Part shown: one piece after another, positions 1-7,300 of the stretch
How positions within the stretch are numbered: the stretch's first letter is position 1
How the letters are laid out: each line of letters starts with the position of its first letter
Assembly: GCF_000178975.2 (NCBI RefSeq)
Contig: NC_015064.1
Coordinates: 930,001 to 994,000 of the forward strand
Direction: 5' to 3'
DNA: 64,000 bases
Source: Granulicella tundricola MP5ACTX9
GTDB lineage: Bacteria > Acidobacteriota > Terriglobia > Terriglobales > Acidobacteriaceae
Made by a program: the position numbers and the translations under genes
Notes under the pieces: model-generated
The model's database searches: none
What the model saw: the letters and a program-made list of their open reading frames with translations, nothing else
Told to the model about the DNA's origin: nothing

Positions 1-508
1 TCATCTTCGCCAGAATCACGTTCAACTGTTCGATCGTCCCCTGGCTCGCCTTCACCACATCCGTAATGCTCGGCGTCTCCAGCGTATGCAGCTCATCGCC
101 ATCCTTCAGCGGAGCGCCATGCGCCACCTGGCTGTTGATGTCCACCACCGTATCGCCCAGCACGCCCACCGTCGTCAGTGCCGCAGTCGAGTCTTCCTTC
201 AACTCAGACTGATACTTGCTGTCCAGCTTCATCACCACCCGCACCGGCGTCAGCTTGCGCGCCGGATCGGCCGTCACGGAAACACTCTTCACCGCGCCGA
301 TCGTCACCCCTTGAAGATTGACCGCAGCGCCTTCCTTGATGCCGGCCGCGTTCTCAAAATAGACGCTCACCGTAAGCTTCTTCGAAAGTACACCCAACCC
401 CGAAGAGCTCGTCATCAGGAACAGCAGCGTCACCAGGATCACAGCCGCGACCAGCACGATCACCCCAATCTTCAGTTGCGACCATCGAACCTCCTGCTGA
501 CTCGGCAT
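1..508 (-). CDS. MlaD/MCE-domain lipid transport protein (3' part outside window)
   Basis: The minus-strand frame opens at an ATG at 508 (MPSQQEVRWSQLKIGVIVL) and runs off the window start, so the C-terminus is missing. One N-terminal transmembrane segment (about residues 10-30, rich in V, L and A) is followed by an MCE domain: VYFENAAGIKEGAAVNLQGV and the later VVMKLDSKYQSELKEDSTA are typical of MlaD/PqiB/YebT proteins. The family forms periplasmic lipid-transfer rings anchored in the inner membrane and works with an MlaE/MlaF-type ABC permease and ATPase, which would lie outside the window to the left. Family assignment is secure; which lipid system it serves is not visible. Confidence 0.85.
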   Translation of the reverse strand, partial: MPSQQEVRWSQLKIGVIVLVAAVILVTLLFLMTSSSGLGVLSKKLTVSVYFENAAGIKEGAAVNLQGVTIGAVKSVSVTADPARKLTPVRVVMKLDSKYQSELKEDSTAALTTVGVLGDTVVDINSQVAHGAPLKDGDELHTLETPSITDVVKASQGTIEQLNVILAKM

Positions 509-663
509 AGCTCTCCTTGAAATCCGTCCCCTGCCACTAACTAATCCCGAGAATACAACAGCATGCAGCCGCACCTCGGACGCAGCGCAGGCCCACGAAA
601 TAGATTCCCGTGCCTAAGATGGATGCCAAAACGCGCCCCCAAGTTTCAAACACTCGCACTCTG

Positions 664-723
664 CCCCACCACTACCCCATCACTGCCTCCTCACTGCTCC
701 ATCACTGCAGGTCTCACTGCTCC
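664..723 (-). repeat. degenerate GCAGTGATGGGGTAGTGG-type repeat at acpS 3' end
   Basis: On the minus strand several units of the form GCAGTGATGGGGTAGTGG or GCAGTGATGGAGCAGTGA follow one another. They begin at the acpS stop codon, which is itself part of a CAGTGA unit. The same motif follows the redoxin gene (2086-2160) and the TonB/Oar gene (47638-47692). Function unknown. Confidence 0.55.
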
Positions 724-1091
724 ATAATCACCACCGCCATCGCCAGCTCCCGAGAGTGCGTCAAGCTCAAAGAGATCCTCACCACCCCCATCGCTTTCGC
801 CAACTCCGCCGCACGCCCGCTCAGGTGCAGCGTCGGCCTCTGCCCTGGCTCCCGCCGCACCTCGAACTCCTTCCAGCTCACCCCCCGGCTGATCCCCGTC
901 CCCAGCGCCTTGGCCCCAGCCTCCTTCGCCGCAAACCGCGCCGCAAAGCTCTCACCCGACCCCTTCTTCCGCAGGCAATACGCCTGTTCCCCAGCCGTAA
1001 ACACCCGCTCCAGAAACCGCTCGCCAAACCGCGCGATGCTCCGTTCCACCCGCCCAATCTCCGTCAGATCCGTCCCAATTCCCATCACCAT
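714..1091 (-). CDS. acpS: holo-[acyl-carrier-protein] synthase
   Basis: A 125-residue protein that transfers 4'-phosphopantetheine from CoA to the acyl carrier protein of fatty acid synthesis, in the cytoplasm. The hallmarks are visible: GIGTDLTEIGRVERS at the N-terminus (metal-binding Asp) and ERVFTAGEQAYC followed by RFAAKEAGAKALGTG (the F-A-x-K-E-A motif). Length matches the family (about 120-126). The reading frame extends upstream, but the ATG at 1091 is preceded by GGAGGG at 7 bases, which fixes this start. The stop codon is embedded in a CAGTGA repeat unit. High certainty. Confidence 0.95.
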   Translation of the reverse strand: MVMGIGTDLTEIGRVERSIARFGERFLERVFTAGEQAYCLRKKGSGESFAARFAAKEAGAKALGTGISRGVSWKEFEVRREPGQRPTLHLSGRAAELAKAMGVVRISLSLTHSRELAMAVVIMEQ

Positions 1092-1247
1092 TTCAGGTCC
1101 CTCCATACCATCTTCGTTCGACCGGGGCTCAAACGTCACGTGACAACCGTGCCCCCCTGTCATGAACAGAACTGCGCCACACGTCCCATCACTCCGATAA
1201 TGCCTCTGTAGCCAAACATGGCGCGGTCCAAGGAGAACAGGGAACTC

Positions 1248-1613
1248 ATGCAGACACTCGATCTACAGGCTTACAGCTACGAAGACCGCCAGGGCCTCAT
1301 CCCTGCCCTCACTCAGGCCTTCACCCACTCCGGCGGCTGGGTGCTTGAGCGCACCACCACCTCCACCAGCACCATCGAGTTCCGCCTCGAAATCCAGCTT
1401 CGCGGCATCGCAGACCTTTACGCCGCTCTCGTCGAAGCCGGCATCGAGCTCACCCGCACCGCCCACGCCACCCTCACCGACCTCTGCACCTGCCGCCAGC
1501 ACGTCATGCGCACCGCCCAGCCCAACCGCGTCATCAGCCTCCGCCTTGAGCTCAGCTTCCTGGACGACGTAACCCTCCACTCCCTTATGATGACCGGCTC
1601 CAGCCTCGCCTGA
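1248..1613 (+). CDS. conserved hypothetical protein
   Basis: A 121-residue acidic cytoplasmic protein beginning MQTLDLQAYSYEDRQGLIPAL. It has no signal peptide or membrane segment. It mixes predicted helices with strand-like stretches such as STIEFRLEIQLRGI and VISLRLELSFL, and has one Cys pair (DLCTCRQHV). The frame could also start at 1218, but AGGGA lies 5 bases before the ATG at 1248 and nothing similar precedes 1218. I do not recognise a named family; it reads like a small lineage-specific Acidobacteria protein. Its neighbours (acpS, a small membrane protein) give no functional hint. Confidence 0.7.
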   Translation: MQTLDLQAYSYEDRQGLIPALTQAFTHSGGWVLERTTTSTSTIEFRLEIQLRGIADLYAALVEAGIELTRTAHATLTDLCTCRQHVMRTAQPNRVISLRLELSFLDDVTLHSLMMTGSSLA

Positions 1614-1753
1614 TCCCCAACTCAGCAACATCCCGCCATAAGAATGTTCGTCTCACAAAAAGTTCGAACGTTCTCAGAATTTCATCTCCGCCACCCCCAA
1701 AATCCGCATCCCTCTCCTTACAAGCGGCACGTCCGCACAAGGAGATTCGTCCC

Positions 1754-2026
1754 ATGACCGACTATCGCGTAGCCCCTGGTGATTCCCAGGAAGATCAAGT
1801 CACCGCAGCCATCGAGCAGGTCACATCCAAAGTCCCGTCCAGCATCTTCCTCGGTGCCGCCATCGCCTCCATCCTCGGCTCGGTCGCCTTCAAGGCCGCC
1901 AAGAAGGAGCATGAGGCCCTCTTCATCGGCCAGTGGGTCGCCCCGTTCCTCATCCTCGGCCTCTACAACAAGATGGTGAAGCAGCACGGCTCAGACGCAG
2001 CCAGCAGCCAAAAAGCCAGCTACTAA
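1754..2026 (+). CDS. small membrane protein, hypothetical
   Basis: A 90-residue protein with a strong AAGGAGA Shine-Dalgarno 8 bases before the ATG. Two hydrophobic stretches (SSIFLGAAIASILGSVAF, about residues 29-46, and IGQWVAPFLILGLYNKM) are separated by the charged segment KAAKKEHEAL, suggesting a two-pass inner-membrane hairpin. Single-gene unit closed by a strong terminator at 2045-2080. No family recognised. Confidence 0.75.
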   Translation: MTDYRVAPGDSQEDQVTAAIEQVTSKVPSSIFLGAAIASILGSVAFKAAKKEHEALFIGQWVAPFLILGLYNKMVKQHGSDAASSQKASY

Positions 2027-2044
2027 ACTCATCAGCAGAAGAAT

Positions 2045-2080
2045 GGCCTCGGAGCACCCCTCCGAGGCCATATCGTTTTT
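2045..2080 (+). terminator. rho-independent terminator
   Basis: A perfect 10-bp stem (GGCCTCGGAG at 2045-2054, CTCCGAGGCC at 2060-2069) with loop CACCC is followed by ATATCGTTTTT. It sits 18 bases after the stop of the small membrane protein. Confidence 0.9.
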
Positions 2081-2085
2081 GCCGT

Positions 2086-2160
2086 TCACTGCTCCTTCAC
2101 TACAAGTCCACTGCCCTCCCACTACCCCATCACTGCTCTTCCACTACCCCATCACCGCCA
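2086..2160 (-). repeat. degenerate GCAGTGATGGGGTAGTGG-type repeat at redoxin 3' end
   Basis: Read on the minus strand, about four units resembling GCAGTGATGGGGTAGTGG begin at the stop codon of the redoxin gene (the TGA lies in GGTGATGG) and run to the terminator at 2080. This is the second of three such 3'-end copies in the window. Confidence 0.55.
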
Positions 2161-2787
2161 CTTGATATTGCACCCCAGACTGGTCTTCTGCTCCACCCCA
2201 GGCGTCCGCCCCGCAACCACCTCATCCATAGCCCGCCGCAGATCCACCCCCGTCACCGGCTCGTCATTCCCAGAATCCCCACGCCGAGGCCGGCTCCCAT
2301 CCAGTTGCCCCCGATAAACCAGCCTCATCCCCGCATCGAACAAAAAGAAATCAGGCGTACAAGCCGCGTCATAAGACCGCGCCACCTCCTGCGATTCATC
2401 CAGCAGGTAAGGGAACCGCCACCCCAGCCGCTCCGCCTGCTTCTTCATCTCTTCCGGCCCATCCTGTGGATACGCCACAATGTCGTTGGAGCTGATCGCC
2501 GCAATCGCAATCTTCCCCTGGTAGTCCACCCCGATCCGCGCCAGCTCCACCTCCACATGCTTCACATACGGACAATGCACGCACACGAACATCACCAGCA
2601 ACCCATGCCGCCCACTCTTTGGAGCCCCACTACCCGCCGTCAGATTCGTCTGATCGGACATCGCATCGTCCCAGGCCAGCGCCAGCACATCATCCCGCCC
2701 CATAGCCCGCCCGCTCACCACATCCCGCAGCTCAAAGGGCGGAGCAACCGTCCCCAACTCCACCATTGTTGACTCCGTCTTAGACAT
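2152..2787 (-). CDS. thioredoxin-family redoxin (AhpC/TSA-like)
   Basis: A 211-residue protein with the thioredoxin fold of the redoxin/AhpC-TSA group: LGTVAPPFELRDVVSG, then LLVMFVCVHCPYVKHVEVELARIG with a C-x-x-C active site (CVHC), and the cis-Pro-like segment AACTPDFFLFDAGMRLVYRGQLDG. Predicted to act as a thiol-disulfide oxidoreductase or peroxidase-like enzyme; no signal peptide, so cytoplasmic. Start chosen at 2787 (MSKTESTM) because GGAGGA lies just upstream; a longer reading frame lacks an RBS. It resembles stand-alone acidobacterial and cyanobacterial redoxins; the substrate is unknown. Confidence 0.85.
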   Translation of the reverse strand: MSKTESTMVELGTVAPPFELRDVVSGRAMGRDDVLALAWDDAMSDQTNLTAGSGAPKSGRHGLLVMFVCVHCPYVKHVEVELARIGVDYQGKIAIAAISSNDIVAYPQDGPEEMKKQAERLGWRFPYLLDESQEVARSYDAACTPDFFLFDAGMRLVYRGQLDGSRPRRGDSGNDEPVTGVDLRRAMDEVVAGRTPGVEQKTSLGCNIKWR

Positions 2788-2862
2788 CGGTATCTCCTCC
2801 AGACCATCATAGGCCGCTCGCCACCGCCACTTAAGCAAAGGTCGTCATTCTGAGTAAAGGTC

Positions 2863-2898
2863 GTCATTCTGAGCGAAGCTCAGAACCTCCGTATTGGC
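2863..2898 (+). repeat. REP-like hairpin type I (GAA loop), copy 1
   Basis: Stem TTCTGAGC, loop GAA, stem GCTCAGAA, then ACCTCCGTATTGGC. The centre GCGAAGC is the DNA mini-hairpin known for exceptional stability. A partial tandem copy (AAAGGTCGTCATTCTGAG) lies just before it at about 2838-2855. Same family as 10661, 16517, 42630, 61599, 62901 and 62980. Confidence 0.85.
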
Positions 2899-2903
2899 AT
2901 CTG

Positions 2904-3030
<127 letters not shown>

Positions 3031-3037
3031 GATTAGA

Positions 3038-3089
3038 GGGGGCCTTCAGGCCCCCGTCAAAGCCCCACAAAAAAAGGGGCTTCAGCCCC
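3038..3089 (+). repeat. paired GC-rich hairpins with TTCA loops
   Basis: GGGGGCC-TTCA-GGCCCCC (3038-3055) and GGGGC-TTCA-GCCCC (3076-3089), separated by an A-rich spacer. With the preceding GTTCGGATTAGA they match 61712-61778, so the hairpin pair is part of a composite repeat. With no clear gene ending just upstream, terminator function is unlikely. Confidence 0.75.
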
Positions 3090-3210
3090 GGGCTCTTGCC
3101 TTGCACCTGCCACCCAAACCCAAACCATTCCCACCCCGGGAATCCCCCCGTCCATCCCACCTTCGATCCTTGCCCACCCCATCCCCATCGAGTATCGTGA
3201 CAGCACTCCC

Positions 3211-5613
3211 ATGCGCCTAAGCAACCTCCTCCCGGCTCTCATGCTCCTCGCCACCACCCTCGCACCCGCCCAGCAGCCCAGCCTCACCACCTTCGCCCCC
3301 CTCGCAGGCCACCGCCCCACCTGGGCCATCCCCACAAACGATCGCGGCCCCATCCCCGACGCAACCCCCATCCCCCTCATCCTCGCCCTCACCCGCTCGC
3401 CCGAGCGCCAATCCGCCTTCGACCAGCTCCTCATCGCCCAACAAAATCCCGCCTCCCCGAGCTATCACCACTGGCTCACCCCCACCCAGATCGGCGAGCA
3501 GTTCGGCCCCACCCCCCAGGACCTCGAAGCCGTCACCACCTGGCTCACCTCCCGCGGCATCACCATAGAAGCCATCACCCCCAGCCGAACCTACATCCAG
3601 GCCACCGCCCCCGCAGCCATAGTCTCCGCCGCCTTCCAGACCAGCCTCCACACCTACACGCTAGGCACCCGCACCACGCAAGCCCCCACCTCAGACCCCA
3701 TCATCCCCGCCGCCCTAACCCCCGTCATCGCCTACATCAGCGGCCTAACCCAAACCCCATTCCACACCAGCCTCCACCAGACCGCCCCAATCCCGGTGGC
3801 CCAAACCAACCTGAGCCCCGACTACACCCTCAGCAGCGGCGCCGTCCACCTCCTCGCCCCCACCGACTTCGCCATCGCCTACGACGTCACCCCGGTCTAC
3901 ACCGCAGGCACCACCGGCACCGGCCAGCGCGTCGCCATCGTCGGCGGCTCCCGCCTCCTGCCCTCCGACCTCACCACCTGGGAGTCCCTCTCCGGCCTCC
4001 CCGCCGCCCAGCCCACCTACATCGTCCCCACCGGCACCGGCTTCGCAGACCCCGGCATGACCAGCAACACCGACCAGGGTGAAGGCACACTCGACTTCGA
4101 GCGCGTCTACGGCACCGCCCCTGGCGTCTCCGTCGACCAGATCATCTCCACCAACTGGCTCAACGGCACCGTCACGGAAAACCTCATCCTCTACGCCATC
4201 AACACCGTCCGAGACCCCATCCTCTCCCTCAGCTTCGGTGCCTGCGAGGCCCAGCAGACCCCCGCATACATCAACTACGAAAGCAGCGTCTTCGCCCAGG
4301 CCGCCGCCCAGGGCATCGGCGTCTTCGTCTCCTCAGGCGACGCGGGAGCCGCAGGCTGCGAATCCCAGGGCACACCCCCCGCCACCCAGGCGCTCTCCAT
4401 CTCGGACCTCTGCGCCTCACAATACGTCACCTGCGTCGGCGGAACCCAGTTCTCGGACCTCACCGCCACCGCCTCCTACTGGTCCACCACCAACAACGCC
4501 ACCAACCACTCCTCCATCCTCAGTTACATCCCGGAAGGAGCTTGGAACGAGCCCACCAGCACCACCCCCGCGACACCCTTCGTCGTCGGCGCATCCGGCG
4601 GAGGCAAGAGCACTGTCATCGCCAAACCCACCTACCAGGCCGGCACCGGCGTCCCCGCAGACGCCGCCCGTGACGTCCCCGACATCTCCTTCTCCGCCTC
4701 CACCCACAACGGCTACTTCTCCTGCCTCGCCTACGCCGGTGCCGACTGCACCAAGAGCCTCCTCGCCTTCGGAGGCACCTCCGCCTCCGCCCCCTCCATG
4801 GCCGGCGTAGCCGCCCTCCTCAACCAGAAACTAGGCGCAGCCCAGGGCAACCTCAACCCACTCCTCTACCGCCTTGCCGCCAGCACCCCCACCGCCTTCC
4901 ACGACCCCACCCCAGCCACCAGCGGCGTGTCTTCCTGCACCACCACCACCGCCAGCACCTGCAACAACTCCACGCCATCCGCCACAGCCCTCACCGGCGG
5001 CCTCGCCGGCTTCCCCCTCACCACCGGCTACGACCAGGTCACCGGCCTCGGCTCGCTCGACGTCTCCGCCTTCCTCACCGCCGCCACCCCCGCCATCACC
5101 CCCACCCCCACCTTCACGCTGGTCCCCACCACCACCGCCCTTTCGACCACCGCAGGAACCCCCATCACGGATGTCATCAACATAGCCACCACTAGCAACT
5201 TCACCGGTCAGATCGCCTTCACCTGCGCCGTCTCGCCCGTCACCTCCATCACTCCCACGTGCACCATCACCCCCGCCAGCCTCGCATACCCCGCCACCAC
5301 CTCCACCACCCTCACCATCGGCAGCACAGCCCCCCACGCCAACCTCAGCCCGCGAGCCGCCATAGCCTTCGCCGCCATCTTCCTCCTGGCCATCACCCGC
5401 CGCCGCAAAACTCTCCGCCCCGCCCTTGCCTCCTTGGCGACCCTCCTCTTCCTGGCCGGTTGCGGCAGCGGCGGCAGCAACGGCACCTCCACCCCCACCA
5501 CCCTCACCGGAGGCACCACCCCCGGCACCTACACCGTCACAGTAACCGCCAGCACCGCTACCCCTACCACCACCCTAAGCATCTCTACCAACCTCACCCT
5601 CATCGTCAACTAG
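3211..5613 (+). CDS. S53 family (sedolisin/kumamolisin-like) secreted protease
   Basis: An 800-residue exported acid-type serine-carboxyl protease. Order: signal peptide (about residues 1-20, ending APAQQ), pro-kumamolisin activation domain (about 25-190), then the S53 catalytic domain. Catalytic candidates are Glu291 and Asp295 in GEGTLDFE, oxyanion Asp377 in SSGDAGAAGCE and Ser524 in GGTSASAPSMAG. The C-terminus (about 640-800) is a Thr/Pro-rich Ig-like tail interrupted by AIAFAAIFLLAITRRRKTLRP and a lipobox-like LFLAGCGSGGS, a pattern I associate with acidobacterial exported proteins. Single gene with no clear operon partner. Substrate probably environmental protein at low pH (inferred from the family). 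Confidence 0.9.
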   Translation: MRLSNLLPALMLLATTLAPAQQPSLTTFAPLAGHRPTWAIPTNDRGPIPDATPIPLILALTRSPERQSAFDQLLIAQQNPASPSYHHWLTPTQIGEQFGPTPQDLEAVTTWLTSRGITIEAITPSRTYIQATAPAAIVSAAFQTSLHTYTLGTRTTQAPTSDPIIPAALTPVIAYISGLTQTPFHTSLHQTAPIPVAQTNLSPDYTLSSGAVHLLAPTDFAIAYDVTPVYTAGTTGTGQRVAIVGGSRLLPSDLTTWESLSGLPAAQPTYIVPTGTGFADPGMTSNTDQGEGTLDFERVYGTAPGVSVDQIISTNWLNGTVTENLILYAINTVRDPILSLSFGACEAQQTPAYINYESSVFAQAAAQGIGVFVSSGDAGAAGCESQGTPPATQALSISDLCASQYVTCVGGTQFSDLTATASYWSTTNNATNHSSILSYIPEGAWNEPTSTTPATPFVVGASGGGKSTVIAKPTYQAGTGVPADAARDVPDISFSASTHNGYFSCLAYAGADCTKSLLAFGGTSASAPSMAGVAALLNQKLGAAQGNLNPLLYRLAASTPTAFHDPTPATSGVSSCTTTTASTCNNSTPSATALTGGLAGFPLTTGYDQVTGLGSLDVSAFLTAATPAITPTPTFTLVPTTTALSTTAGTPITDVINIATTSNFTGQIAFTCAVSPVTSITPTCTITPASLAYPATTSTTLTIGSTAPHANLSPRAAIAFAAIFLLAITRRRKTLRPALASLATLLFLAGCGSGGSNGTSTPTTLTGGTTPGTYTVTVTASTATPTTTLSISTNLTLIVN

Positions 5614-6180
5614 AGGCACTGGCCTTCGCCTTGGCAGCCCTTCTCCCTGGCTGGCCTTCGCTCTGCGAGACCTTATCTCTGGCCGGCCTCGCAGCATCCG
5701 CCCTGAACGTTTTTGCCCCGCTCGCTCCGGTTGCCCGCTCGCCCCGCAGCACCAACAGAAGTCCACGGACAGGCCCGAACCCTGAGCGCTGAAGGCGCGA
5801 CGACATAACAGCCTAGGCCGAAGGCCTAGGTACACGGCCACCAAAGCTCCAAGGGCTGAAGGCCCGACACATAGAGGGCTGCACAAACGTCTAATCCTCG
5901 CGTCACCTCCGATTCGCCAACAAATTTTCCGCCAAGCAACAACCATGGTGAATAAACATCCATTTGCGGTGTACTTGCGGCAATTTATGGTGACATTCGC
6001 ACCACAAATCGTCTCTCACCTGCCTAAGAAACCCAAATAAAACACCCCAAAACCCTAACCAAACCCTAAAACTCACCACAATCCCCCACAACTCACCACA
6101 AACCCCAAGGTTTACCTTCTAGCCACTAACCTTTGGTCGGACCACTCACCCTCACGACCCTGAACTATCCTGAGACAGTC
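5614..6180. other. 567-bp gene-free stretch with hairpin cluster
   Basis: No convincing coding sequence. It holds the hairpin cluster at 5784-5880, then an A/C-rich stretch (about 5990-6110) with repeated ACCACAA and CACCACAA motifs. I see no clear promoter for the HNH gene that follows. Confidence 0.6.
5784..5880 (+). repeat. cluster of REP-like hairpins
   Basis: Three hairpins in 97 bases: GCGC-TGAAG-GCGC (5786-5798), CCTAGGCC-GAA-GGCCTAGG (5812-5830) and GGGC-TGAAG-GCCC (5853-5865). The first and third are direct repeats with exchanged stem bases; each is followed by CGAC and a nearby ACATA. Changed stem with conserved loop and flank points to selection or copying of the structure. Confidence 0.7.
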
Positions 6181-6651
6181 ATGCTCCCCCCTCGCACCCT
6201 ACAAGGCGGCCGCATCAAGCCCAAAGCCTTACCCATCGGCCCTTTAGGCAAGCCCCTCTGCCGCTGGTGCGAGCTCGAAATCCTCGCCAAGCGCCGCCGC
6301 ACCTTCTGCTCCGACTACTGCGTCCACCAGCACCGCCTCCGCACCGACCCCGGCTATCTCCGCGACCAGGTCTTCGCCCGCGACCACGGCCTCTGCGCCC
6401 TCTGCCAAGCCGACACCCCCGCCATCTACGCCGCACTCAAACGCGCCCGGGGCGCATCCCGCCTCGCCGGCCTCTCCCTCTACGGCATGAAGACCATCAC
6501 CAGCCGCCGCTCCCTCTGGGACGCAGACCACATCCTCCCCGTAGCCGAAGGCGGAGGCCAGTGCGACCTGGACAACCTCCGCACCCTCTGCCTGCCCTGT
6601 CACCGCGAGGTCACCGCCCAGCTTCGTCTAAGGCTTCGCCGAAGTGCCTGA
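6181..6651 (+). CDS. HNH endonuclease
   Basis: A 156-residue protein with two zinc-binding parts. The N-terminal treble-clef-like pair is LCRWCELEILAKRRRTFCSDYC. The HNH nuclease domain is DHGLCALCQAD, then WDADHILPVAEGGGQCDLDNLRTLCLPCH (His-Asn-His core plus CxxC knuckles). Probably a cytoplasmic DNA endonuclease; stand-alone HNH proteins of this type have no firm assigned role. I chose the ATG at 6181 over the upstream TTG at 6133. The 3' end overlaps the convergent lipocalin gene by 24 bases. Confidence 0.85.
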   Translation: MLPPRTLQGGRIKPKALPIGPLGKPLCRWCELEILAKRRRTFCSDYCVHQHRLRTDPGYLRDQVFARDHGLCALCQADTPAIYAALKRARGASRLAGLSLYGMKTITSRRSLWDADHILPVAEGGGQCDLDNLRTLCLPCHREVTAQLRLRLRRSA

Positions 6652-7191
6652 GTTCTCGCCTGTAGTCATCGTAGGCGGACGCTTCTGCGGCATCATAATC
6701 AGCTTCCCCACATCGAACCCCTGCGCCGAAGCCTTTGCCTTCAACTCCGCCATCAGGGCGTCGGAGGGCGTCTTGTCCTTGGTCAGCACATACAGGTTCT
6801 TGTGATTCGGAGTCCCAACCAGAGCCCACTGATAATCCGGGTCCGCAGCCAGCACCCAGTGCTTCACGGAGAACGGCCAAAGATAGATCACCTTCAGCTT
6901 CCCATCCTCCTGCTTATCCTGCTTGCCGTCCCCGTTCCGCACATTGGAAAAACCATTCTTCATCAGGCACGAGTTCACCAGCTCAAACTGCCTCGGCTTG
7001 TTCTTCTCGGAGAACAGCACCACCGCATCCGCCACGCATGTCTTCTGCTTCTTATCCGGCAGCAGCGCCACCTCGTACCAGGTCCCCGTAAACTTCTTCA
7101 GATCCAGCTTCTGCAGCGGGATCACCGACTGCCCCCGCGCCCCCACCGCCGCAAACGCCCCCAGAACCAGACCCGCCACAATCCTCATCAT
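6628..7191 (-). CDS. lipocalin family protein (Blc-like)
   Basis: A 187-residue exported protein: signal peptide MMRIVAGLVLGAFAAVGARGQ, then the lipocalin signature KFTGTWYEVALLPD and the later VLAADPDYQWALVGTPNHKNLYVLTKD, which matches bacterial Blc and apolipoprotein-D-like lipocalins. It probably binds hydrophobic ligands in the periplasm or outer membrane. There is no lipobox Cys near the cleavage site, unlike E. coli Blc, so it may be soluble. Start at 7191 has GGAG 6 bases upstream. Convergent overlap with the HNH gene. Confidence 0.87.
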   Translation of the reverse strand: MMRIVAGLVLGAFAAVGARGQSVIPLQKLDLKKFTGTWYEVALLPDKKQKTCVADAVVLFSEKNKPRQFELVNSCLMKNGFSNVRNGDGKQDKQEDGKLKVIYLWPFSVKHWVLAADPDYQWALVGTPNHKNLYVLTKDKTPSDALMAELKAKASAQGFDVGKLIMMPQKRPPTMTTGENSGTSAKP

Positions 7192-7300
7192 CCAAATCTC
7201 CTCACCATACGATGCACTCCGCCCACCAACCGCCAATCGAATCAACAGCCGCATAGATTGACTTGACCAACCCCACCCGGACACCCAGAATGATCCAACC